From NCBI GenBank assembly GCA_001899445.1, contig MPOA01000006.1, forward strand, positions 248,001 through 312,000: DNA of 64,000 nucleotides, in the 5' to 3' direction. Shown in pieces: positions 1 through 7,967 of this stretch. The notes under the pieces are model-generated. The model was not told the origin of the DNA. It saw only the letters and a list, made by a program, of their open reading frames with translations, and did no database searches. A program made the position numbers and the translations under genes. Numbering within the stretch: the stretch's first letter is position 1; each line of letters begins with the position of its first letter. The stretch comes from Candidatus Desulfopertinax cowenii. Its GTDB lineage: Bacteria > Bacillota > Desulfotomaculia > Desulfotomaculales > Desulforudaceae.

Positions 1-664
1 CCATCGCCATCACTAGGTAGGTGCGGTTAATTAAGGAGCGCTCCCGTGCCCGCTGCGAGATATTGCTCAGCCCCACCACGGTCCGCGGCGGCGGTGAGGC
101 CAGAAGCTTTACCTGCCGGATGGTTTCCAGCACCTCTATGGCGTGTTCCTGGGCTACGTTCACCGGCAGAATCAACGGGTCAATGAATAGGTCTTCCATC
201 GGGATTCCGTGGGCGTCGGCATTGGCCACCAACTCCATCGCTAGGGTCAGGCGGTCGCCGGCATCCTTGGGTACGCCCCGCTCGTTCATGGCCAGCCCGA
301 TGATCGCCGCCCCGTATCGGACGGCCAGCGGGAAAAACTGGTCCATCCGCTCCTGGTCGGCGCTGGTGGAATTGATGATCGCCTTGCCTTGGTGCACCCG
401 GAGCCCCGCCTCCATGGCGCCCGGGTTCACCGTATCGAGACAACACGGCAATCCGACCGCTTCCTGGGCGGTCCGCACCAGCCATTCCACGATCGCCGGC
501 TGTTCCTCGGCCGCGACCGCTGGACCGGTGCTGATGTCCAGGTAGTGCGCCCCGGCCTGCGCCTGCCGTTTGGCCCATTCTGCGACGGGACCGGGTTCAC
601 GCTTTTCGATAGCTTCACGGATGTCCCGAAACATACCGTTGATTCTTTCGCCGATGAGGATCAA
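1..664 (-). CDS. acsE: methyltetrahydrofolate:corrinoid/iron-sulfur protein methyltransferase, partial (3' end outside window)
   Basis: Transfers the methyl group of methyl-tetrahydrofolate to the cobalt of the corrinoid iron-sulfur protein, linking the methyl and carbonyl branches of the Wood-Ljungdahl pathway. About 221 codons are visible and the frame runs off the left edge. The protein begins LILIGERINGMF and contains an AGAHYLDISTGPA segment and a CCLDTVNPGAMEAGL strand, as expected for the pterin-binding TIM barrel of the family (about 260 residues in full). The start is a TTG at 664, chosen because a perfect AGGAGGT lies 6 nt upstream at 671-677. It follows acsD by 56 nt on the same strand and is the last visible gene of the acs operon. 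Identity is firm; only the C-terminus is missing. Confidence 0.95.
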   Translation of the reverse strand, partial: MILIGERINGMFRDIREAIEKREPGPVAEWAKRQAQAGAHYLDISTGPAVAAEEQPAIVEWLVRTAQEAVGLPCCLDTVNPGAMEAGLRVHQGKAIINSTSADQERMDQFFPLAVRYGAAIIGLAMNERGVPKDAGDRLTLAMELVANADAHGIPMEDLFIDPLILPVNVAQEHAIEVLETIRQVKLLASPPPRTVVGLSNISQRARERSLINRTYLVMAM

Positions 665-720
665 GCGGTTACCTCCTCAAAGAACTAAGAATTCAGGAGT
701 TGGAATTCAAGTTTTGGAGA

Positions 721-1662
721 TTAGTATACCTGTTGGCCCATGAGGGCGTCAATTTTTCTATTGAATCGGGTCAGGGATTCTGGGTGCCGAAATACGAAGA
801 TGGAACCGCCCGCCAGGGCCAGCGTGACGGCTGTCATCGCTTCCCAGAGCACTGCCCGCCGGGTCTGGTCCCCCCACTCTGGAACATCCTCGGCCTGGGC
901 CTCCTTGATCTTCCAGGACTCCTCGCCCACTAGGCAGATCACCGGCTGAGCCAGCATCCGGTCGCCGGTCAGCGCCCCGAGCCGTTTTCGTTCGATGATC
1001 GAGTACGCGTATTCGATCCCGTAACCCAGCGGTCCAATGGACGGGTCCATGGCGATCCGTTCAGGCGGCAGGTTCATCTCGGTAATCAGGATGTTCAACT
1101 GTTTCGCCAGGTTGATGTCCAAGGGCGAAGTAGCCACCACGCTATGCCCGTAAGCCAGGCAGCCGGCCACCACGGCCTTGTAGTTATCCATCGTGGCCTG
1201 GCCAAGCAGACAGTTTTGCCCTTCCAGGGCCTCGGCCACCACCGGGAGGATCCGGGCATCCTTTTCCTCCACGCCGCAGCCCAGCACGATCAGGGGCACG
1301 CTCACCGCCCCGGCCACCGCGCGGGCGGTGGCGGCCACCGCCTCGGCCCCGGCATCCCCGCTTTCCGGGTGGGCGCCGGCCAGCCGGAGGGCCACCAGGT
1401 CGGCACCAACTTCCACACACCGGCACGCCCAGGCCACGGGGTCACCCAGCACCTCGGCAAACGGCGCCCGCAGTACCTCCGGCCAGTCGGACGGTTCCAC
1501 GTCCTGCACTTCCAGTGCGGTTACCGGCCGTGCCGTCTTCCCCTCGAAGTGCATGAACGGCAGGGACGTATCACCCCCCACCCGAACGGTGTGGGGTTCG
1601 CGGCCCAGCATCATTTCGTATACCTTGCCCTTCCATCTTTCCCGTACGATTTCCACGGACAT
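721..1662 (-). CDS. acsD: corrinoid iron-sulfur protein small subunit (CODH/ACS delta subunit)
   Basis: 313-residue TIM-barrel subunit of the heterodimeric corrinoid iron-sulfur protein that carries the methyl group from AcsE to acetyl-CoA synthase. The sequence shows the family's central AMDPSIGPLGYGIEYAYSI segment and an N-terminal HTVRVGGDTSLPFMHFEG segment. The length matches the family. It pairs with the large subunit encoded at 4404-5741, but the two are separated here by the nickel ATPase and activator genes. The start is ATG at 1662, 17 nt after the cooC-like gene. Cytoplasmic, corrinoid held at the subunit interface. No alternative identity is likely. Confidence 0.95.
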   Translation of the reverse strand: MSVEIVRERWKGKVYEMMLGREPHTVRVGGDTSLPFMHFEGKTARPVTALEVQDVEPSDWPEVLRAPFAEVLGDPVAWACRCVEVGADLVALRLAGAHPESGDAGAEAVAATARAVAGAVSVPLIVLGCGVEEKDARILPVVAEALEGQNCLLGQATMDNYKAVVAGCLAYGHSVVATSPLDINLAKQLNILITEMNLPPERIAMDPSIGPLGYGIEYAYSIIERKRLGALTGDRMLAQPVICLVGEESWKIKEAQAEDVPEWGDQTRRAVLWEAMTAVTLALAGGSIFVFRHPESLTRFNRKIDALMGQQVY

Positions 1663-1678
1663 GCAGCATTTCTCCCCG

Positions 1679-2494
1679 TTACTCCGTTTTCCCGGACGCC
1701 GGCGCTGTTCCCGTGGCGCCTTTTACTCCCAAAACGGTCCGCTTAATAATCTCCCGCACGGCGGCGACCACCGGTGAGTCGTCCGGCAACTGCACCAGCG
1801 GCCTGCCCCGCAGGTCCCAGGACTCCACCGCCGGATCGTAAGGCAGCCAGCCGGCGACCTCCAAACCGGTCTCCCCGATTTCCGCTTCCAGTGCCCCAAG
1901 CGCCCCGTCCCGCACCCGGTTGACCACCAGGTAGGACCGCCCAATGCCCAAGTCAAGCCGTTCCGTCAGCCCGTGAATCCGGCCCGCCGAACGGACGCCG
2001 CGTACCGTGGCCTCGCTGACCACGAATAAGAGGTCCACCTGTCGGGTGGTCCGGCGGCTCAGGTGTTCCAAACCGGCCTCGTTGTCCATTACCAGGAACG
2101 GATAATCCCGCGCTTTTTGCTCGATGAACCCGCGCAGCAGGTTATTGACGTAACAGTAACACCCGGGTCCCTCGGGACCCCCCATTACCAGGAGATCAAC
2201 ATCCGGGCTCTCGGCCAGCGCCTGGTACATGCGGAAATTAAGGTACTCGGCCTTGGACATCCCCCCGGGCCGGGAGCGCCGGTCCTCGGCCAATTCGGCC
2301 AGGATGTCGGCGATTGTTTCCTCCACCGCCAAACCCAGGACCTCACCCAGGTTGGCGTTGGCGTCGGCGTCCACCGCCAGCACTGGCCCGCGCCCAGCGG
2401 CCACTAGTTCCCGGATCGCCAGGGCCGCGAAGGTGGTCTTGCCGCCGCCACCCTTGCCGGCCACCGCGATCTGGATTGTGTTCACTGTGCCCAC
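1679..2494 (-). CDS. cooC: CooC/AcsF-type nickel-insertion ATPase for CO dehydrogenase/acetyl-CoA synthase
   Basis: 271-residue MinD/Mrp-type ATPase. Residues 11-22 form a deviant Walker A loop with the signature lysine (GKGGGGKTTF), and Cys112-x-Cys114 (GPGCYCYV) is the CxC motif that in CooC-family dimers binds nickel or zinc. These proteins deliver nickel to the C-cluster of CODH or the A-cluster of ACS. Its place between the activator gene and acsD supports a role in maturing this complex. Whether it serves CODH (CooC) or ACS (AcsF) cannot be decided from sequence alone. The first codons overlap the 3' end of the upstream activator gene by 13 nt, indicating translational coupling. Confidence 0.88.
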   Translation of the reverse strand: MGTVNTIQIAVAGKGGGGKTTFAALAIRELVAAGRGPVLAVDADANANLGEVLGLAVEETIADILAELAEDRRSRPGGMSKAEYLNFRMYQALAESPDVDLLVMGGPEGPGCYCYVNNLLRGFIEQKARDYPFLVMDNEAGLEHLSRRTTRQVDLLFVVSEATVRGVRSAGRIHGLTERLDLGIGRSYLVVNRVRDGALGALEAEIGETGLEVAGWLPYDPAVESWDLRGRPLVQLPDDSPVVAAVREIIKRTVLGVKGATGTAPASGKTE

Positions 2495-4416
2495 TCCCCC
2501 TGCACCGACGGAAAAAGGTCCAGGTCGGTATGCGGAATAAACATGGCCGACATGAATTCGTCCATGAACCGTGTCTCGTCCCCCAATTCAAGGTAGGTGA
2601 TCTTCCGGGCCGTCTCCCCGATCCCGGCCAGCCGGCGGCCCGAAAGCAGCGCCGCCCGCGCCCCCCGCAGGGAGGCGTTGCCCACGTAAGCGTAACGTTC
2701 CAGGGGCACGTCCGGCAGCATCCCGATGGCCACCGCGTCCCGCAGGGGCAGGAACCGCCCAAAACCGCCGGCGATCAGGATGCGGACAATCTGGTCCTGT
2801 TCCAGGCCCACGGCAGCCAGCATGCTTCGGATGCCGGCGTACACCGCCGCCTTGGCCCGCAAGAGGTTCTGAATGTCCGCCCCGGTCAGAACGACATCCT
2901 TACCGTGACCGGTTTCCCGTGCCCAGGCGAGCACAAACTCGGTCTCCGATTCGGTCCGTCGCAGTCGGGGCGTCTCCAGTTCCGCCGCGAAACGCCCCGC
3001 CCGGTCGACCACCCCGGCACGAACCAGGCCGGCCAGCGCGGCGATCAGTCCGGAACCGCAGATGCCGACCGGGCGTTCGCCCCCAATGGTACGGCAAATC
3101 ACTTCGAACCCGCCCGGAGTAACGCCCAGCCACTCGATGGCCCCGTCGGTAGCCCGCATCCCGCAGCTGATCCCGCTGCCTTCGAAAGCCGGGCCGGCCG
3201 AACAAGAGCAGCCCACCAGCCAGTCCCCGTCGCCCAGGACCATCTCTCCGTTAGTGCCGACGTCTACGTACAGAACGATTTCGCCGCCCGCACCGCACCC
3301 GGAAGCGGTCACCCCCCCGGTGACGTCCCCGCCCAGGTAGCTGGCCACGCCCGGGAGCACGTGCACCGGCGCCCGGGGATGAATAACCAGTCCCAGTTCG
3401 CCCGCCCGGCACGGGGGCCAGAAATTGGCCGCCGGGGCGTAGGGCTCCAGCCGGATGAAGGCCGGGTCAACCCCCAGAAACAGGTGGCTCATGGTGGGGT
3501 TGCCCGCACAGACGGCCAGCCGGATTGCCTCCCGGTCGATCCGGTGCCGGCGCCGCAGGTCGTCGATCAGGGTGTTAACGGTATCCACCACCGCCTCCTG
3601 AAGTTGGCGCCGCCCCCCAGACCGTTCCCCGGCGTAGATGATCCGGGAAATCACGTCATCCCCATACGCGGCCTGCCGGTTGTAGGTGCCCAGCGCCCCC
3701 ACCGTCCGGCCCTTTTCTAGATCGACCAGTTCCACGACCACCGTGGTGGTGCCCAGGTCAACGGCCACCCCGTACACCGGTACCCTCGCGTGACCCGCCT
3801 GCACCATCACGATCCCGGCCCCGGACCCAGCTTCGTCCAGTCCTAAATCAACCGTTACCGCCCAATTTTTTTCCCGCAGGGCGGCCGGCAGTTCCCGCAG
3901 AACATCAACATCGGCCCGGACCGCCATACCGGTAACGCGGGCCAATTCCGCCTGCAACCGGCCCCAGTCGTCCGGGGTCTCCCCCGGCTCCGGCGGGGCC
4001 AGGGAGACCCGTACCCGGCGCAACAACGGGTCAGCCGGTCCCGTCGTGGTCTCCGCACCGGCTTGGAGTATCCCGGCTTCCTCTTCTTCCGCCAGCACCT
4101 GGTGTTCCCGCAACCGGGAGGTCTCCGGGACCTCGATTACCGGGTCCCCCACCGGAAAAGAATGGCAGGCCCGCACCACGGCACCCGGCTCGGCAACGAT
4201 GTCGCCACCCCGGTCCCGCACCGCGCCTTCGCGGAGCACCACCAGGCAACGGCCGCAGGTGCCGTCGCCCCCGCAGGCACCGCGCAGGGTGATGCCCGCC
4301 CGGGAAGCAACTTCCAGGATGGTTTCCGCTTCCCCGACCTCAATTTCCAGGTTATCCGGCAGGAAACGCAACCGCCGCCACCTCCCAATCCGGTTGCGAC
4401 CGGTTACTGCAACCAA
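2482..4416 (-). CDS. reductive activator of the corrinoid iron-sulfur protein (RACo-like, DUF4445)
   Basis: 644-residue protein. The N-terminal domain is a plant-type [2Fe-2S] ferredoxin with ligands Cys48, Cys54, Cys57 and Cys84 (C-x5-C-x2-C-x26-C). A linker of about 100 residues follows, then a large ASKHA-type ATPase domain from about residue 200, with motifs such as GVAVDLGTTTVVVELVD, YVDVGTNGEMVLGDG and ILIAGGFGRFLPL. RACo uses ATP to reduce inactive Co(II) to Co(I) in the corrinoid protein, and its position directly after acsC fits. It overlaps acsC by 13 nt and cooC by 13 nt. Family membership is clear; the activity is known from homologues. Confidence 0.92.
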   Translation of the reverse strand: MVAVTGRNRIGRWRRLRFLPDNLEIEVGEAETILEVASRAGITLRGACGGDGTCGRCLVVLREGAVRDRGGDIVAEPGAVVRACHSFPVGDPVIEVPETSRLREHQVLAEEEEAGILQAGAETTTGPADPLLRRVRVSLAPPEPGETPDDWGRLQAELARVTGMAVRADVDVLRELPAALREKNWAVTVDLGLDEAGSGAGIVMVQAGHARVPVYGVAVDLGTTTVVVELVDLEKGRTVGALGTYNRQAAYGDDVISRIIYAGERSGGRRQLQEAVVDTVNTLIDDLRRRHRIDREAIRLAVCAGNPTMSHLFLGVDPAFIRLEPYAPAANFWPPCRAGELGLVIHPRAPVHVLPGVASYLGGDVTGGVTASGCGAGGEIVLYVDVGTNGEMVLGDGDWLVGCSCSAGPAFEGSGISCGMRATDGAIEWLGVTPGGFEVICRTIGGERPVGICGSGLIAALAGLVRAGVVDRAGRFAAELETPRLRRTESETEFVLAWARETGHGKDVVLTGADIQNLLRAKAAVYAGIRSMLAAVGLEQDQIVRILIAGGFGRFLPLRDAVAIGMLPDVPLERYAYVGNASLRGARAALLSGRRLAGIGETARKITYLELGDETRFMDEFMSAMFIPHTDLDLFPSVQGEWAQ

Positions 4417-5741
4417 TACTGTTTCAGGAAAGCCGGAATGAGCGAAGATTCACGCGGTCCTACCATGATTTCCCATCCAGTGATCTCCTGCAGCTTGCCG
4501 CTCATTACGGCCAGCCCGCCCGGGATGATCAGCCGGCGGTGGTTCACCCGGGCACCGATCCCCGAGTTCTCCAAAAAGGTTCCGACTTTTTCGGGGGTCA
4601 GCTTTCCGGCCGCCCAGGCGGTAAGCACCGACGTGCCGTCAGTGTCGACCGGCAGGATGAAGGCCGGCACCCGGGCGGCCTCGATATCGCCCATGACGCA
4701 GAAGTAGGTTAGGGAAAAATTCGTGGTTAGGAATACCGGCGCCTCCGGCCCGGGGTTACCGATCTCGTAGACCTTGGCCTCGATGGCAATGGGTTTCTGG
4801 GGGTCGGTGTATACGTTGAGCCGCCAGGTAATCAGGGGCAGGATCTCCGCCAGGTCGGCGGTGTCTAAGAGTACCACCGCGGCGTACTTCCCGACGTACA
4901 CGGCCGCATCCAGCACGGCGTCCTCCCCGGTGGCCAGGCAGATGGTGGGGAACCCGAACGGGCGGAACCGCTTGTTAATGGCCAGCCGCCGAATCTGGGT
5001 CTGGTCGGCTAACACCCGGCCTGGCTCCCGGGCGCCGGAATCCAGTACCAGCTGCTTGTGGCCCAGCTTGAGCGCCCTTTCCGCCAGGACAGCCAGGTCG
5101 TTCAGGTCCCGGCCTCGCACCGCCAGGGCCAGCCCGTAGCGGCGGGCCAGGTCCACCATGGCTTCGCAATTCCCCCCGTCCGCGCCGTACAAAAGCGGTT
5201 TGCGGTCCCCGGCCACCTCCAGTGCCCGTCCGACGACCTCTGGGTCGCCGCACATCAGCACTAGGTTCAGCTCCGTGCGAACGCACGCCAGCCGCAAAGC
5301 ATCGAGATAACGATCCGGGTCGGCGGAATCGTAACCCAGCGCTAGCAGGTCGATCTCGTGGATCTGCCCCAGGCGATCAAAAGACAGCCGGTTGACGGCA
5401 TCGATGCGCGCCACCAGCTGTTCTTCGGCCAGCGCATCCGAAACCATGACGCCGAGGCCGGTGGGATAGACGAACCGCTTGTCGTGCCGGAAAAGCACGG
5501 TTTCGTTACCGATCTCCAGCGCCCGCGGGCCGGTGCCGATCCGCACCAGGGCGATTGGCGGTTCAGAGGCAGCGCTTAAGGCCTCCCGCGCTTCCTCGGA
5601 TACGTGCGGGCAGGCGTCAAGCGTGGCCTTGCCGGCCGCCAGCTGCATGGCAAACGCCAGGCAGGTGGCCTGTCCGCATTCCTTGCAGTTGGTCTTGGGC
5701 AAGAGTTTGTAAATAGCCAGTCCGGTCAGTGCCAACGGCAA
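4404..5741 (-). CDS. acsC: corrinoid iron-sulfur protein large subunit (CODH/ACS gamma subunit)
   Basis: 445-residue partner of AcsD. The N-terminus has the [4Fe-4S] motif Cys19-x2-Cys22-x4-Cys27-x16-Cys44, whose cluster passes an electron to cobalt during reductive activation. A TIM barrel follows, with the C-terminal corrinoid-binding domain (VMSGKLQEITGWEIMVGPRE near the end). The length is normal for the family. It starts 18 nt after acsB ends and overlaps the RACo-like gene. The protein shuttles methyl between AcsE and AcsB. Confidence 0.95.
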   Translation of the reverse strand: MPLALTGLAIYKLLPKTNCKECGQATCLAFAMQLAAGKATLDACPHVSEEAREALSAASEPPIALVRIGTGPRALEIGNETVLFRHDKRFVYPTGLGVMVSDALAEEQLVARIDAVNRLSFDRLGQIHEIDLLALGYDSADPDRYLDALRLACVRTELNLVLMCGDPEVVGRALEVAGDRKPLLYGADGGNCEAMVDLARRYGLALAVRGRDLNDLAVLAERALKLGHKQLVLDSGAREPGRVLADQTQIRRLAINKRFRPFGFPTICLATGEDAVLDAAVYVGKYAAVVLLDTADLAEILPLITWRLNVYTDPQKPIAIEAKVYEIGNPGPEAPVFLTTNFSLTYFCVMGDIEAARVPAFILPVDTDGTSVLTAWAAGKLTPEKVGTFLENSGIGARVNHRRLIIPGGLAVMSGKLQEITGWEIMVGPRESSLIPAFLKQYWLQ

Positions 5742-5759
5742 CGAACTCCTTCTGCAATG

Positions 5760-7967
5760 TTAGAATAACGGATCCAGGGTGAGCGCCGGGTGCGCTTTCT
5801 TCTCCAGGAAGACCAGGATGTCCTCGGGCTCCGCCCCCACGTTCTCGTCGGCGATCCGGTCCACGAAGTCGCGGCCCAAACCCTCTTCCTCGGCCCGCTT
5901 TTCCAGGACCGGCCGCATCTGGTCCTTGAAGGCGGACGGCATCCAGACAATCCGCGCCAAGCCGCCGTCAGCACGGATGAACTTGCGGGACCCCAGGTAA
6001 GCCTTGCCGATGCCCATGAACCCGGGGGTCTGCACCCCACCGCCGATACTGCCGGCCAGGGTGGAAAAGGTCATTCCGGCCGGGGTCATTCCGGGGTATT
6101 CCCGGTTGACGACGAGGAAACCGTTGCACTCGGGGACCACGCCCACGATCGCTTCGAAGCAGCCGCACGAGGTCAGGGGGTACTCCATGATCGTATAAAA
6201 TTTTACCCGTTCAATGGTACCCCGCGAGTGGGTACGGATGAACTCGTTGCACGCGGCCCACTCCCCGCCCGCCGCGTCCAGGACCTCTCCCTTGGGCACG
6301 GGTTGGTTGCAGCCGTGCGGGTCGATCTCGTAGGCGGCCCGGGCGTCCAGCCAGCTGACCGAACCGCAGAGCCCCACCCGCTCCGGCAACACTATGCAAA
6401 CGTGGGTCGGCGCGAACGACTGGCACAGCGTGCACGAATAAAAGGTGTCCACCGTTTCGTCACGAAGTGCGGCCAACCGGGCGTCACGCCCAGCGTAGTA
6501 CTCCCGGGCCATATTCCGCAGCGTCAGCACCTGCTCCTCTTCCGTATAAAGGCGCACCTGCACGCGGTCCACAATGTTGGCGAACTCGGATTTTAGTTTA
6601 GCATACAGGATTTCTCCCAGGTGCCGCAACCGGAATCCCTGTCTATAGGCATCCTTGCTGATGCGTACCCAGTTCACGTCCCGCTGGCCGATGTGCCACA
6701 CCCCGTGGGCGTAATTGATGAAGTGGTGCAGGTGCCGTTCCAGCACCGGTTCGAAGTCAGGCTCCATCTTCCGGCCGTAAACGTCCACCACGATTCCCAG
6801 GGGCATCGCGCCGCCGGTTTCGACGGCGTCGACGTCCGGTCCGGACAGGGTGATCTTCCCGTCCTCCACTTGGTCGGCGTTCGCGGTGCGGACCAGTTCA
6901 AAACCCGGCGTCTTCTGCCCACCGAACTGGACGTGCATGTCCCCGTGCCGGACGGTCTCGCCCTCGAACGCGGGACCAAAGGCCACCGGCACCGGGACCT
7001 TCTCCACGGTAATCTTCAACCCGCGCACCTCGCAGGCGCGGCCCACTAGCCGGTCATGGGGCACGTTCGCTACCACGTGCTCGTAGGTGCAGATGCCGCT
7101 GGGCAGGATCTCCGGGATGTCCGTGTCCGCGATCACCGGAAACCCGAAGTTGATCGCCCCGACCGCGTGGGCGCATTTTTCGTCGTCCACCGTACCAAGC
7201 GCTAGCACGAAGGCGAATACGCGGTTTTTAGTGTAGTCCAGCAGCCGGCGGTAATCCCCCGGGGTTATCCCGCCGAAGGACAATGCCACCCGTACCGCGA
7301 ACCCGAGTGCAAACACGGTGGCGGTCGTATCCCGGCCGAAAGGCACCAGCCGGGTGTCCCAGCCCAGCTGTACCCCTTCGGCCGCCAACTGCTCGGCCAT
7401 GCTGCGGCCATCGGCGGATGCGGACATGAACACGTACAGGTTTTTCTCCTGGCATTCCCGGGCAATCCGGAACGCGACTTTGCTCGACGGCGCCGCGCCC
7501 ACGCAGGCCGCGAACCCGGGCGCCGAACCGTCGACGAACTCTAGGCCCCGGCAGCGTAGAACCGCGTCGTCAGCGGCCCCGAGCCAAAGCTTGTCCGGCA
7601 CCGGCGCGCACTCTTCCCGGTAGGCGCCGGGATCAGCCAGGTACCTCAGGGCCTCAATGGTTTCGCCGGCAAACAGCGTGGCCATCCCCGCGTCCAGTGC
7701 CGGTCCCAGGTAGGGCAACCAGACCCGCTCATCGGGCACCGGCGGCAAGAGTTCCCGGGCAAACGCCAGCACTGCCTCCAGATCGCCCAGCTTTTCCACC
7801 TGTGTCCCGGTCACCCCGTAAATCACGGGCAGATAGTACCCGGTGTTCGGAAAGCCCACCCGCCGGTCCGGACCATATTGCTCCAAGGCCTGTCGGAGCT
7901 GTTCCCCGGCCCGGGCCACCACCCCGTGGGCGCCCCTGATGGCCGCCGCGGCGATCAACCTAGACAT
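5760..7967 (-). CDS. acsB: CO-methylating acetyl-CoA synthase (CODH/ACS, A-cluster subunit)
   Basis: 735-residue acetyl-CoA synthase that condenses CO, the corrinoid methyl group and CoA. The A-cluster ligands are all present: Cys512, Cys515, Cys524 and Cys534 for the [4Fe-4S] cluster and bridge (C-x2-C-x8-C-x9-C in SCTLCQSFAPTHVC), and Cys601-Gly-Cys603 for the distal nickel. Spacing is identical to the well-studied Moorella enzyme with an offset of six residues. It overlaps the 3' end of the CODH gene by 8 nt, typical of coupled translation of the two complex subunits. The N-terminal domain that contacts CODH and receives CO through the tunnel is complete. Confidence 0.97.
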   Translation of the reverse strand: MSRLIAAAAIRGAHGVVARAGEQLRQALEQYGPDRRVGFPNTGYYLPVIYGVTGTQVEKLGDLEAVLAFARELLPPVPDERVWLPYLGPALDAGMATLFAGETIEALRYLADPGAYREECAPVPDKLWLGAADDAVLRCRGLEFVDGSAPGFAACVGAAPSSKVAFRIARECQEKNLYVFMSASADGRSMAEQLAAEGVQLGWDTRLVPFGRDTTATVFALGFAVRVALSFGGITPGDYRRLLDYTKNRVFAFVLALGTVDDEKCAHAVGAINFGFPVIADTDIPEILPSGICTYEHVVANVPHDRLVGRACEVRGLKITVEKVPVPVAFGPAFEGETVRHGDMHVQFGGQKTPGFELVRTANADQVEDGKITLSGPDVDAVETGGAMPLGIVVDVYGRKMEPDFEPVLERHLHHFINYAHGVWHIGQRDVNWVRISKDAYRQGFRLRHLGEILYAKLKSEFANIVDRVQVRLYTEEEQVLTLRNMAREYYAGRDARLAALRDETVDTFYSCTLCQSFAPTHVCIVLPERVGLCGSVSWLDARAAYEIDPHGCNQPVPKGEVLDAAGGEWAACNEFIRTHSRGTIERVKFYTIMEYPLTSCGCFEAIVGVVPECNGFLVVNREYPGMTPAGMTFSTLAGSIGGGVQTPGFMGIGKAYLGSRKFIRADGGLARIVWMPSAFKDQMRPVLEKRAEEEGLGRDFVDRIADENVGAEPEDILVFLEKKAHPALTLDPLF

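Noticed and set aside
2314-3720. A 468-codon plus-strand frame antisense to the RACo-like gene.
   Set aside because: Long antisense frames are expected in GC-rich coding DNA; the product is Pro/Arg/His-rich without motifs, while the minus strand has clear domains.
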